Shown here: piece by piece, positions 1 to 8,969 of the stretch
How positions within the stretch are numbered: the stretch's first letter is position 1
How the letters are laid out: every line of letters begins with the position of its first letter
From: Pelagibacter sp052048135
GTDB taxonomy: Bacteria; Pseudomonadota; Alphaproteobacteria; Pelagibacterales; Pelagibacteraceae
Reading direction: 5' to 3'
DNA: 64,000 nucleotides
NCBI RefSeq assembly: GCF_052048135.1
Contig: NZ_JBNAIM010000002.1
Location: 62,001-126,000 of the forward strand
Translations under genes and position numbers: made by a program
The notes under the pieces: generated by a model
Database searches by the model: none
What the model was told of the DNA's origin: nothing
The model's input: only the letters and a program-made list of their open reading frames with translations

Positions 1-1095
1 ATGACCATAGGCTGCTGTTATTTCATATATTGGTTTATTTAAACCAAGCATTTCTCTAATACCTCTGGGACTCAAATCAAAATTTTCTTTAATTTTTTCT
101 TCTACAAATTTATTCTTATCTAAATCATTATCAAAAAGATTTACATAAATTGAAAGTGGTTTTGAAACTCCAATTGCATAAGCTAATTGAATTAAACATT
201 TGTCTGCTATTTTCGAAGCAACGACATTTTTTGCAATATATCTTGCTGCATAAGCTGCAGATCTATCAACTTTAGTTGGATCTTTTCCCGAAAAAGCTCC
301 ACCACCATGTGGTGCTGCACCCCCGTATGTATCTACAATAATTTTTCTTCCTGTCAGTCCACAATCACCGTCTGGACCACCTATAACAAAATTACCAGTT
401 GGATTTACGTAAAAATCTTTTTCATCAAACCCCTCAAGGAAACTTCCAGGTATTGAATTAATCATATATGGTCTCAATAATTCTCTCACTTGATCTTGAT
501 TTACATCAGCTGAATGCTGTGAAGAAATTACAACAGATTTTACTTTCGATGGTTTGCCATCAACATATTCAAAAGTTACTTGGCTTTTAGAGTCTGGTTC
601 AATGTTTTTTAATTTTCCAGATTTTCTATCTTTTGCCATCAATCTCAAAATTTTGTGTGAATAGTGTATTGGAGCAGGCATTAAAACTTCTGTTTCATTA
701 CAAGCATAACCAAACATAATTCCTTGATCTCCAGCTCCTTCATCTTTGTTGCCAGCTGAGTCTACTCCCATTGCAATATCTGCTGATTGTGAATGAAGAT
801 GACTTTCTATTTTAGTTGCTTCTTTCCATGTAAAACCTTCTTGGTCATATCCAATATCCTTTATACATTCTCTTACTTTGTGTATTAAATGATCTTTTTT
901 TACTTCTGGACCTCTAACTTCACCAGCTAAAACAACTTTATTTGTAGTAGTGAGTGTCTCACAGGCAACTCTTGCATAAGGATCTCCTGATATATATGTA
1001 TCAACTACCATATCAGAAATTCTGTCTGAAACTTTATCTGGATGTCCTTCTGAGACTGACTCACTTGTAAAAAGAAAATTTTTTAAATTACTCAT
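1..1095 (-). CDS. metK: S-adenosylmethionine synthetase (partial, C-terminus cut by window edge)
   Basis: Makes S-adenosylmethionine from methionine and ATP in the cytoplasm. The 365 visible codons start with MSNLKNFLFTSESVSEGHPDK, and His18-Pro-Asp-Lys is the usual N-terminal active-site segment. Both family signatures are present: GAGDQGIMFGYA in the middle and GGAFSGKDPTKVDRS later. About 20 C-terminal residues should lie before position 1. The ATG at 1095 lies inside the last codons of lnt (stop at 1088), so metK is the downstream member of the tsaB-to-metK operon. There is no leader between lnt and metK, hence no room for a SAM riboswitch. The family call is very secure. Confidence 0.97.
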   Translation of the reverse strand, partial: MSNLKNFLFTSESVSEGHPDKVSDRISDMVVDTYISGDPYARVACETLTTTNKVVLAGEVRGPEVKKDHLIHKVRECIKDIGYDQEGFTWKEATKIESHLHSQSADIAMGVDSAGNKDEGAGDQGIMFGYACNETEVLMPAPIHYSHKILRLMAKDRKSGKLKNIEPDSKSQVTFEYVDGKPSKVKSVVISSQHSADVNQDQVRELLRPYMINSIPGSFLEGFDEKDFYVNPTGNFVIGGPDGDCGLTGRKIIVDTYGGAAPHGGGAFSGKDPTKVDRSAAYAARYIAKNVVASKIADKCLIQLAYAIGVSKPLSIYVNLFDNDLDKNKFVEEKIKENFDLSPRGIREMLGLNKPIYEITAAYGH

Positions 1096-2632
1096 TTTTG
1101 AACCTATTAAATGAAAAAATTAAAAAAATATACAACAAAATTAAAATTAAAAATATTTTATTTCCATATATAGAAAATATCGTTGGTTCTAGATCTCTTC
1201 TGCTTGTAAAATCAATATAACCATCTTTTCCATAATCTATTTTTTTTTCTATTTCACCAAGTGGGTTAATAATTACTGCCACACCATTATTAGCAGATCT
1301 AACAACATATTTACCACTTTCTATTGCTCTAAAAATACTGTGGGCTAAATGTTGTTGTGGTCCTACAGATTTTCCAAACCATCCATCCTCTGAGATATTT
1401 AAGATATAATTAAAATTAAAATTTTTTGTAAGTTCTCCACTATATATTATTTCATAACAAATAAGTGGTAAAAAACTAAAATTTTTAAAATCATTTTCTA
1501 AATTAATAATTTTTCTTTCTTCACCACTTGTGAAAGATCCAAAATTATTAGTAATTGTTTTAAAACCAAATTTATTTAAAAGATTTTCAAGTGGTAGAAA
1601 TTCACCAAATGGAACAAGATTAATTTTTTTGTAATAATCCACTAAATTTAAATTACTGTCAAAAACTGAAAAAGAGTTATAATATTTATATTGATCATCA
1701 CTCATCAACCTACTTGTTATACCAAGACCAATTAAATGATTTTTATCAAAATTATCTTTAAACAAATGTTTGTATAAAATTATTTGATCCTGATAAGTGT
1801 CTGGTATTATTCCTTCTGGCCATAAAAAAAATATTTTTTTTTCAGAATTGGGAGAACTTAAACTTATTAATTCATTTATAACATTTTCAGCATCTATATT
1901 TTGATAAAATCTATCTAAGCTTATATTAGAGCTTATAACTCTTACTGTGTAAGGATTTTCTTTTAATTCTTTTGCTAAAAAAAATTTTTTATAGAAATTG
2001 CTATATGTAAATAATAAAATTGGAAATAGTAATAATAAAATAAAAACAAAAATTTCTTTTTTTGATTTTCTTAATATATAAATTGCAGGTACCGTAAAAA
2101 AACTAATCACAATAAGATTAAATGAATAAGTTCCTATAATTGAAAGAAAACTTATGAATTCTAAATTTTCTGAAAAGCTATAAATTATCAAATTCCATGG
2201 AAAACCCGTTAATATATTTCCTCTAATATATTCAGTTAACCCAAATAGTAGTGAAAAAAGAAGAAAGGAGCTTGTTACATCTCTAAAGTTAAAAACATAG
2301 AAAACTAAAGTTGCAATTCCATAAAATACTGCCAAAAATGCAGGGATTACTATAAGAGCAATAGGTATCAAAAAATATAAGTTTTGATCAAATGACAAAG
2401 AAATAGTTATCCAATAAGTGTTTGTTAAAAAATAGCCAAAACCAAATAACCAACCGTATAAAAAAAAAGTTTTTTTACTATTTTGAAAGTCCAATTTTTT
2501 AAATAAAAAAATAAAAAATATACTGAATGTAAAAAAATTTATTAAAAAAAAATTAATTGGTGGAAGACTCAATGAACTTAAGGCACCCAAAGTTAACATT
2601 ATTAAAACATCAAATATAATTTTTTTCTTCAA
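1088..2632 (-). CDS. lnt: Apolipoprotein N-acyltransferase
   Basis: Inner-membrane enzyme that adds the third acyl chain to the N-terminal cysteine of lipoproteins. The 514 residues show about six hydrophobic segments in residues 1-215 followed by a periplasmic nitrilase-like domain and a final membrane helix (about 490-507). The Glu-Lys-Cys triad is visible: Glu273 in WPEGIIPD, Lys336 in KKINLVPFGEFLP and Cys392 in LICYEIIY. It overlaps metK by 8 bp and follows ybeY by 1 bp. Alphaproteobacteria usually carry corC between ybeY and lnt. Here it is absent. Confidence 0.96.
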   Translation of the reverse strand: MKKKIIFDVLIMLTLGALSSLSLPPINFFLINFFTFSIFFIFLFKKLDFQNSKKTFFLYGWLFGFGYFLTNTYWITISLSFDQNLYFLIPIALIVIPAFLAVFYGIATLVFYVFNFRDVTSSFLLFSLLFGLTEYIRGNILTGFPWNLIIYSFSENLEFISFLSIIGTYSFNLIVISFFTVPAIYILRKSKKEIFVFILLLLFPILLFTYSNFYKKFFLAKELKENPYTVRVISSNISLDRFYQNIDAENVINELISLSSPNSEKKIFFLWPEGIIPDTYQDQIILYKHLFKDNFDKNHLIGLGITSRLMSDDQYKYYNSFSVFDSNLNLVDYYKKINLVPFGEFLPLENLLNKFGFKTITNNFGSFTSGEERKIINLENDFKNFSFLPLICYEIIYSGELTKNFNFNYILNISEDGWFGKSVGPQQHLAHSIFRAIESGKYVVRSANNGVAVIINPLGEIEKKIDYGKDGYIDFTSRRDLEPTIFSIYGNKIFLILILLYIFLIFSFNRFKNE

Positions 2633-2633
2633 T

Positions 2634-3095
2634 TTAATTAATAATTTTTTGAACTGATTTAAAAATTTTTTTCTCTTCTTTAATCATTTTTAAGTAATCT
2701 TTTTTTTTAATATGATCAAAATCTAATAGATGTAAAAAACCATGAATAAAAATTTTTGCTACTTTTTTTTTAAAATCATATAAGCTTAAATTTTTAGGTT
2801 TATTCATATAATTAAAACTAATTATTATGTCTCCTAAATAAATTTCTTTCGTCTTTTTTAATTTTTGATGGAATGGAAATGATAAAATATCTGTATCTTT
2901 ATTTTTATTTCTAAATCTTCGATTTAATTTTTTAATATTTATATTATTTGAAAGTAAAAGAGTTAGATAAACTCTTTTTTTAGTAAATCTAAATCTTTCA
3001 GGAAAATTTTTACAGAGATTATTAAAAAAAATTTCTTTTTTTTTTAATTTTTTTGACCAAGACTCTTCTTCAGATATTACATTAACTTTGATCAT
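2634..3095 (-). CDS. ybeY: Endoribonuclease YbeY (rRNA maturation factor)
   Basis: Zinc-dependent RNase involved in 16S rRNA 3'-end maturation and ribosome quality control. The H-x3-H-x5-H metal site is visible as HGFLHLLDFDH near the C-terminus. I chose the ATG at 3095 (MIKVNVISEEESW, 153 residues) because family members start close to this point. An upstream ATG at 3119 in the same frame would lie deeper inside phoH. The gene overlaps phoH by 14 bp and runs directly into lnt, the usual phoH-ybeY order. Confidence 0.92.
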   Translation of the reverse strand: MIKVNVISEEESWSKKLKKKEIFFNNLCKNFPERFRFTKKRVYLTLLLSNNINIKKLNRRFRNKNKDTDILSFPFHQKLKKTKEIYLGDIIISFNYMNKPKNLSLYDFKKKVAKIFIHGFLHLLDFDHIKKKDYLKMIKEEKKIFKSVQKIIN

Positions 3096-4086
3096 TGTTG
3101 TTAGAATATGCTTTAACAATTTTTGATACTAAAGGATGTCTAACAACATCAGAATGATCAAAATCTACTACTGAAATTTCATTTAGATGAGATAATAATT
3201 TTTTTGCTCTATCTAAACCCGACGCTTGTTTGTTAGGTAAATCAATTTGTGAAGGGTCCCCGTTAACCACAATTTTAGAATTCTCTCCAATTCTTGTTAA
3301 AAACATCTTAATTTGGGTATCAGTAGCATTTTGTGCCTCATCAAGAATAGCAAAAGAATTTTTTAAAGTTCTACCTCTCATAAATGCAAGAGGAGCTATT
3401 TCGATATCTCCAATTTCAATCATTCTTTGAATTTTTTCAAAATGAAATAAGTCATAAAGTGAATCATATAAAGGTCTCAAATATGGATCAACTTTTTCCT
3501 TCATATCACCTGGCAAAAAACCTAATCTCTCACCAGCTTCTACTGCAGGTCGAGACAAAATTATTCTTTCTATTTTTTTTTCGAGTAACATTGTTAAACC
3601 AATTGCAACTGCCAAAAATGTTTTACCAGTTCCTGCAGGGCCTGCTGATATAATAATCTCTTTTTCTCTCAATGCCCTAACATATTCTTTCTGTTTTTCG
3701 GATCTTGGAATAATTGATTTTTTTGGAGTTTTAATAATATCTGTTACATTTGTATTTTTTACTTTTTCATTGATCATAAACTGATCAATTGAAGACAAAA
3801 TATCTTTGTTTTCAATGCTGCCATTATTTAAAAATTGGTTAACCAAAAATTGAATTGCATTTTTTACAATTTCGTTTTTCTCACTAGATGATTTAATTAA
3901 AATTGAGTTTCCTCTTGAATACAAACTAGCACCTGTAATCCTCTCTAGTTCTTTAAGATTTTTATTAAACTCACCTACAATTCCCATTAACAAGTTATTG
4001 TCATGAAATATTACACTTAATGTATTATTTTCTGAATAAACAAATTTTAAGCTGTTTTGAATATTTTTCTTTATAGTATCACTCAA
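3082..4086 (-). CDS. phoH: PhoH-like ATPase
   Basis: Cytoplasmic P-loop ATPase of the PhoH/YbeZ family, thought to act with YbeY in RNA metabolism. The 334 residues contain a KH-like N-terminal part (about 1-90), Walker A GPAGTGKT at 149-156 and Walker B AILDEAQN at 246-253. It lies 2 bp downstream of miaB and overlaps ybeY, so translation is probably coupled. The exact biochemical role of the family is still not firmly established. Confidence 0.94.
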   Translation of the reverse strand: MSDTIKKNIQNSLKFVYSENNTLSVIFHDNNLLMGIVGEFNKNLKELERITGASLYSRGNSILIKSSSEKNEIVKNAIQFLVNQFLNNGSIENKDILSSIDQFMINEKVKNTNVTDIIKTPKKSIIPRSEKQKEYVRALREKEIIISAGPAGTGKTFLAVAIGLTMLLEKKIERIILSRPAVEAGERLGFLPGDMKEKVDPYLRPLYDSLYDLFHFEKIQRMIEIGDIEIAPLAFMRGRTLKNSFAILDEAQNATDTQIKMFLTRIGENSKIVVNGDPSQIDLPNKQASGLDRAKKLLSHLNEISVVDFDHSDVVRHPLVSKIVKAYSNNNDQS

Positions 4087-4088
4087 AT

Positions 4089-5417
4089 TTAAGCTACTTT
4101 CAGTTTAGTGTTTTTTACAATCTCACCAAAGAGAGTGTTTTGGTTACTTTTGTTAATTTTAACTTTTGCAATTTTACCCACATGCTCTTCTTTAGCATTA
4201 AATATTACTGAAGTCATGTACTCAGATTTACCAAAAAATTTACCTCTTTCTTCTGTCTTGTTTTCAACCAAAACATCAATAATATTATTTTCTAACGATT
4301 TGTTCATTTCAGTTTGGTGATTGAATAATTCTTTTTGAATTTTCTCGAGTCTATTTAAAGATATTTTTCTATCAATTAATTCTAATTTTGAAGCGACTGT
4401 GCCTGGTCTAGGACTAAATATAAATGAATAAGAATTTATAAATTTAATTTCCTTAATTAAATCGAGTGTATCATTAAAATCATTTTCATTTTCACCAGGA
4501 TAACCAACAATAAAATCACTTGAAAATTTGATTGAAGAATTAATCTTTTTTAACTTATGATAAATCTTGAAATAATCTTCAATAATATGTTTCCTATTCA
4601 TTAATTCTAAAACTTTATTTGATCCACTTTGGACTGGTAAATGAACTAATGGCATTAATTTTTTTGACTTAGCGTAAGTTTCGATTAAATCATCTGTCAT
4701 ATCTTTTGGATGAGATGTGGTATATCTTATTCTTAAAATTCCTGGAATTTTTTCAATCTCTAAAATTAAGTTAGATAAGCTATAATTTTCATTTCTATAA
4801 GCGTTCACATTTTGCCCAAGAAGAGTAATTTCTTTTACTCCGTTAGCTGCTAATATTCTTGCCTCATTAATAATTGTCTCAAAAGGTCTAGAATATTCTG
4901 GTCCTCGTGTGTATGGGACAACACAGAAATGACAAAATTTATCACAACCTTCTTGAATAGTTAAAAAAGAGGATATTTTTTGTGATGAATTTTTAACTTT
5001 TTCAAAAAAATTAAATTTTGAAATAGCATCAAATTCTGTTTCATCTAATCTTTTTTGTTTTTTTAAATAATCTTTAATTTTACCATTAATCTTATGATAA
5101 GCTTGAGGTCCAATTACTAAATCAATATATGGTTCTCTTTTGAGCATTTCTTCATTTTCTGCTTGAGCCACACAACCAGCAACTATAACAAGAGGTTTAT
5201 TTTTAAATCTAAAATTTTTTTTTACTCTTCCTATCTCATGATAAACTTTTTCTTTTGCCTTATCTCTAATATGACAAGTATTTAACAAATAACAATTCGC
5301 CTCATCAATATTATTAGTTTTAAAAAACCCAATTTCTTTAACAGTATCAAGAATACGATTGGAGTCGTATTCATTCATTTGACAACCAAAAGTTTTGATA
5401 AATATTTTTTTACTCAT
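4089..5417 (-). CDS. miaB: tRNA-2-methylthio-N6-isopentenyladenosine (ms2i6A37) synthase
   Basis: Radical-SAM methylthiotransferase acting on i6A37 of tRNAs reading UNN codons. N-terminal UPF0004 cysteines are C12, C48 and C82. The radical-SAM motif CDKFCHFC supplies C158, C162 and C165. A C-terminal TRAM domain occupies roughly 375-440. The length of 442 is normal. The start FIKTFGCQMNEYDS distinguishes it from RimO, as does its place between fur and phoH. It overlaps the 3' end of fur by 8 bp. Confidence 0.96.
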   Translation of the reverse strand: MSKKIFIKTFGCQMNEYDSNRILDTVKEIGFFKTNNIDEANCYLLNTCHIRDKAKEKVYHEIGRVKKNFRFKNKPLVIVAGCVAQAENEEMLKREPYIDLVIGPQAYHKINGKIKDYLKKQKRLDETEFDAISKFNFFEKVKNSSQKISSFLTIQEGCDKFCHFCVVPYTRGPEYSRPFETIINEARILAANGVKEITLLGQNVNAYRNENYSLSNLILEIEKIPGILRIRYTTSHPKDMTDDLIETYAKSKKLMPLVHLPVQSGSNKVLELMNRKHIIEDYFKIYHKLKKINSSIKFSSDFIVGYPGENENDFNDTLDLIKEIKFINSYSFIFSPRPGTVASKLELIDRKISLNRLEKIQKELFNHQTEMNKSLENNIIDVLVENKTEERGKFFGKSEYMTSVIFNAKEEHVGKIAKVKINKSNQNTLFGEIVKNTKLKVA

Positions 5418-5829
5418 CTTTTGAGTTTATTTTAACTCCATATAACTCAAGTTTATGATCTACCAACTTATAGCCATATTTTTCAGCAACTTTTTTTTGT
5501 AATTTTTCAATATCATCATTAACAAATTCAATAATTTCACCTGTTTTCACATCTATCAAATGATCATGATGACCTTCATTTAATTCTTCATACCTTGCCT
5601 TACCACCCTTAAACTCATGCTTAGTTAATATGCCAGACTCCTCAAATAACTTAACTGTTCTATAAACTGTTGCGATACTTATTTTTGGGTCAATTTGAGA
5701 AACTCTTTTGTACAGCTCATCTACATCAGGATGATCAGTAGACTTTGACATTACTTTTGCTATTACTCGCCTCTGATCTGTAAGTTTGACACCTTTAGAT
5801 AAACATTTTTGCTCTATTGTTTCTGACAT
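5410..5829 (-). CDS. fur: Fur-family metalloregulator
   Basis: Metal-sensing transcriptional repressor of 139 residues. The winged helix includes SIATVYRTVKLFEESG (about 51-66), and the HHDH motif at 87-90 begins the metal-binding dimerisation domain. The C-terminal CxxC zinc pair of some Fur proteins is missing, as is common in alphaproteobacterial Fur/Mur. Sequence alone does not separate iron-sensing Fur from manganese-sensing Mur. It sits between tsaB and miaB, the usual alphaproteobacterial site (rimI is missing between tsaB and fur). Confidence 0.93.
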   Translation of the reverse strand: MSETIEQKCLSKGVKLTDQRRVIAKVMSKSTDHPDVDELYKRVSQIDPKISIATVYRTVKLFEESGILTKHEFKGGKARYEELNEGHHDHLIDVKTGEIIEFVNDDIEKLQKKVAEKYGYKLVDHKLELYGVKINSKDE

Positions 5830-5837
5830 AGTTAATT

Positions 5838-6224
5838 TTAACTCAAATAAATGGGATTAATCAAATTTTTTTTAACTTTAAATTTTTTACATAGTGCGGG
5901 TATATTTTCAAATTTTATGTCATTTTCTCCAACAAAGTCTGTAAAACTGAAAGAATAATAGTCAATACTATTAGCCACATTTAAGGCTTTTGCTATTGAT
6001 AGAGAATTTCTTATTCCAGCAAAACTTCCAGGACCCCTATTTACATAAATTTGTTTAACTTTGTTTATATCCAAATTTTTCATCTTCAAAAATTCATTAA
6101 TAAGTAAAGTTAATTTTTCGAAATTATTTTTACTATTTTCAAAAGACATATGATAATTAATATCATTATTAATGATCATTAAAAAAATTTTATCAGTAGC
6201 AGCATCAATTATTAGTCTAATCAT
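5838..6224 (-). CDS. tsaB: TsaB-like tRNA t6A37 biosynthesis protein, shortened
   Basis: Non-catalytic partner of TsaD/TsaE in N6-threonylcarbamoyladenosine formation. The first strand MIRLIIDAATDK and the GPGSFAGIR motif (64-72) identify the family, and the end INPIYLS resembles the usual P-x-YLR terminus. At 128 residues it is little more than half the common length of about 220-230. Most of the second half seems removed while the extreme C-terminus is kept. Its first 53 bases overlap, antisense, the start of the divergent deacetylase gene. It heads the fur-miaB-phoH-ybeY-lnt-metK operon. Confidence 0.82.
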   Translation of the reverse strand: MIRLIIDAATDKIFLMIINNDINYHMSFENSKNNFEKLTLLINEFLKMKNLDINKVKQIYVNRGPGSFAGIRNSLSIAKALNVANSIDYYSFSFTDFVGENDIKFENIPALCKKFKVKKNLINPIYLS

Positions 6225-7233
6225 TTTTCAATTTTTATTAGTTCATAATTCTAATTCAGATGAAAATAATAGTAAATATTATTCAAATGATAGTGGAATT
6301 TTGTCTTTGATGTATCATCGATTTAATGAAAATAAATACCCTTCAACAAATATTCGAATGGATATTTTTGATAAGCAAATGCAAGCTTTAAAAAATAATG
6401 GTTATGAATTCTATAATCCAAAATACTTAATAGATGAATTTCACAAACCCAAAAAAAAAAAGAAAATTTTGCTTACGATTGATGATGGATTTAAATCTTT
6501 TTATAATGAAGCTTGGCCATATTTAAAAAAACATAAAATTCCATTTATTCTTTTTATTTCAACAGAACCAGTTGGAAAATTTGGATATATGAACTGGGAT
6601 GAAATTAAAGAAGTAGAGGATTCTGAATTTGGATTTATAGGACATCATTCTCACACACATGAATATTTAATTGATATGAAAGAACATGATTTTATAAATG
6701 ATATTGAAACTGCAACAAATATTTTTAAAGAAAAAATTGGATATTCACCTCAAATCTTTTCATATCCTTTTGGTGAGTACTCTCTCTATATGAAAAAATA
6801 TATTTCTAAAAATTTTAAAATTGCTTTTGGACAACACTCTGGAGTTATTGATATAAATAAAGATAAATTCGAGCTTCCTAGATTTCCTATCAATGAAAAA
6901 TATGGTGAAATGAAAAGATTTAAATCTTTAATTAATTACCTTCCTTTAGAATACAAGTCTATAAAACCTGAAGAAAAAAAACTTACTAGTGAAAACAATC
7001 CACCAAAATTAGTAATTGAATTTTTTAAGGAACAAAAAAATATCAAAAACATTAATTGTTATTCAGATGATGGTGGTAACTGGAAAAGATCAAATTTAAG
7101 CTTTAACGATAATATACTTATAATTAATTTTGACGAAAAATTCATTCCTAGAAGAGGAAGAATTAACTGTTCTTTAAATGATAATGGTAAGTGGCGTTGG
7201 TTTGGTACTCAATTTGTAATAATAAAAAATTAA
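6172..7233 (+). CDS. NodB-type polysaccharide deacetylase family protein, exported
   Basis: The 353 residues begin with a likely signal peptide or anchor (KK followed by a hydrophobic run to about residue 24). The NodB domain is recognisable: TIDDG at 102-106 (catalytic base motif), HSHTH at 159-163 (metal-binding motif) and SYPFGEY as motif 3. The C-terminal 110 residues form an unassigned extension. Family members remove acetyl groups from glycans such as peptidoglycan or exopolysaccharide. The substrate here is unknown. The ATG at 6172 is inside tsaB on the opposite strand, but no later start would retain the export signal. The 3' end interlocks with the Bax-like gene through a shared TTAA. 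Confidence 0.85.
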   Translation: MIIKKILSVAASIISLIIFQFLLVHNSNSDENNSKYYSNDSGILSLMYHRFNENKYPSTNIRMDIFDKQMQALKNNGYEFYNPKYLIDEFHKPKKKKKILLTIDDGFKSFYNEAWPYLKKHKIPFILFISTEPVGKFGYMNWDEIKEVEDSEFGFIGHHSHTHEYLIDMKEHDFINDIETATNIFKEKIGYSPQIFSYPFGEYSLYMKKYISKNFKIAFGQHSGVIDINKDKFELPRFPINEKYGEMKRFKSLINYLPLEYKSIKPEEKKLTSENNPPKLVIEFFKEQKNIKNINCYSDDGGNWKRSNLSFNDNILIINFDEKFIPRRGRINCSLNDNGKWRWFGTQFVIIKN

Positions 7234-8378
7234 ATTAAACTTTCTAGCTCAACACTTGATGGAAGTAATTTAGCATCGTCAAAATCTTGTAAATTATTTT
7301 GTTGTATAATTTTTTGTAAAACCTCTACGTATTGATTTCCTGTTTCTGCGTAATTATCTAAAAACTGAGAAAGTATTATGCTGTCGAGCTTTTTTCCTTT
7401 GTCTCTCAAATGCGCACGTGCTAATCTAAAATTCTCGTAAGTTGGATGAGTATTTAAATTTCTTTGATATGCTCTAACTGATGCCTGTAAGACATTAAAT
7501 TTCATTACCTTGTGACCTTTATTTTCATCAGCCTCTTTTGGCTTTAAACCTTCACCTGACCATGTCCATTGTCCAAAAAGAGCATTACCTTCTTGAGCAA
7601 ACCTGGAAGTTCCCCAGCCTGTTTCTTTTGCTGCTTGCGCAATAGCTAACGAAACAGGAACTTCATCCATTCTAATTTTTAATATTGAGAGATCTTTTGA
7701 GATCACACCATATTGTTTATATTTTTTTTCAAGCCACTTTTTTTCTAATTGAGTATTGCTACTTTTATTAATGATATTAAAAAGTGTTTTCCTATCCAAC
7801 CGAATATTATTATTTTCTTTAAGAATTAAAGGTAGGACAATTTGAATAAAAAACTCCTTCCTTTTCTTTGTGCTTTCAATCATCTTTATTTCAGCAGGAA
7901 GAAGAGTTAGAGCAACAGGTTTAACTAATTTTGTCTCTCTTACGTCATCCAGTTTATAATCTGTATCCTCAAATAACTGTTTAATGGTAGATGCATTTAA
8001 TCTTACAGTGTCTGTTTCAAGATCATTCAAGCTAAAAATATCTATTAACAAATCTTTTTCATTTAAATTTTCATTATCAGATATTCCGCTGTTTTTTTTG
8101 TTTAAAGTATATGCCAAAATAGCTTTGGAATTATTTTGAAACTCTTCATTATTTGCAAATTGTTTATTCGTAAACTCTATTATTGAAGGAATATAATAAA
8201 AACTAAATATAACAAAAATACTTGTTAAAAATGTTCTTGGTATCGAACCAATTCTTCTATCATCAAAATATTTAAATATTTTTAAATTTTTTCTTCTAAT
8301 ATTAAAAAATAAAAATTTTGATTTAAAAATAATTATTTGATTTAAGAGTTTAAAATTTTTGAATTTGAAACTAAACAT
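7230..8378 (-). CDS. Bax-like glucosaminidase-domain membrane protein
   Basis: The 382-residue protein has one N-terminal membrane helix (about 50-66) and a C-terminal glucosaminidase (lysozyme-like) domain from about 240. Glu252 in AIAQAAKETGWGTSRF is the likely catalytic acid, and GNALFGQWTW is the conserved stretch after it. E. coli Bax and relatives share this arrangement and are presumed to cut peptidoglycan glycan strands. It starts immediately after nfuA stops and may be co-transcribed with it. Confidence 0.87.
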   Translation of the reverse strand: MFSFKFKNFKLLNQIIIFKSKFLFFNIRRKNLKIFKYFDDRRIGSIPRTFLTSIFVIFSFYYIPSIIEFTNKQFANNEEFQNNSKAILAYTLNKKNSGISDNENLNEKDLLIDIFSLNDLETDTVRLNASTIKQLFEDTDYKLDDVRETKLVKPVALTLLPAEIKMIESTKKRKEFFIQIVLPLILKENNNIRLDRKTLFNIINKSSNTQLEKKWLEKKYKQYGVISKDLSILKIRMDEVPVSLAIAQAAKETGWGTSRFAQEGNALFGQWTWSGEGLKPKEADENKGHKVMKFNVLQASVRAYQRNLNTHPTYENFRLARAHLRDKGKKLDSIILSQFLDNYAETGNQYVEVLQKIIQQNNLQDFDDAKLLPSSVELESLI

Positions 8379-8918
8379 TTAAATAGCCTCTACTTTCTTA
8401 ACTTCAGGTAGATAATGACAAAGAAGATTTTGGACACCTTGTTTTAAAGTCATTGTTGAGCTTGGACATCCTGAGCAACTACCTTGGAGTTGGACTTTCA
8501 CTATTCCATTTTTAAATTCTTTAAATTTAATATCTCCACCATCTTTTGCAACAGCTGGCCTTATTTTTTCATCTAATAATTTTATAATTTTTTTTTCTAT
8601 ATCTTTTAAATCATCATTAATTTCATTTAAATTTTTTTCAATAACACATTCTTTCCCATCTGAATAAAAATCATTTATTAATGAAATTACTATATGCTTA
8701 ATTTCATCCCAGGTAAAATCATCATACTTATTAATTGATATAAAGTCTTTACCTAAAAAAATTCCTTCTACACCATTTATCGATAAAAGATTTCTTACTA
8801 ATTCGTTGTCTATTTCTTCTTTATTTGTAATTTCGAACGAACCATCACTAGAAACTACTTTACCAGGCAAGAATTTTAAAGAATTTGGATTTGGTGTAAT
8901 TTCAGTTTGAACAAACAT
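8379..8918 (-). CDS. nfuA: Nfu-type iron-sulfur cluster carrier/scaffold protein
   Basis: Delivers Fe-S clusters to apoproteins. The N-terminal Nfu_N domain (1-85, TPNPNSLKFLPG) is followed by a NifU C-terminal domain (about 95-179) with the cluster-binding CSGC at 148-151. Length 179 is typical of alphaproteobacterial and mitochondrial Nfu1. It lies between trpS and the Bax-like gene, all on the minus strand. I see no upstream IscR or Fur-type site that I could defend in the 51-bp gap to trpS. Confidence 0.94.
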   Translation of the reverse strand: MFVQTEITPNPNSLKFLPGKVVSSDGSFEITNKEEIDNELVRNLLSINGVEGIFLGKDFISINKYDDFTWDEIKHIVISLINDFYSDGKECVIEKNLNEINDDLKDIEKKIIKLLDEKIRPAVAKDGGDIKFKEFKNGIVKVQLQGSCSGCPSSTMTLKQGVQNLLCHYLPEVKKVEAI

Positions 8919-8969
8919 ATTTTATATATAATCAATAATTTTAAAATTGAAACTTGATAATATATTAAT

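Noticed and set aside
1080..1110. SAM riboswitch in front of metK
   Set aside because: The metK start overlaps lnt, leaving no leader in which a riboswitch could fold.
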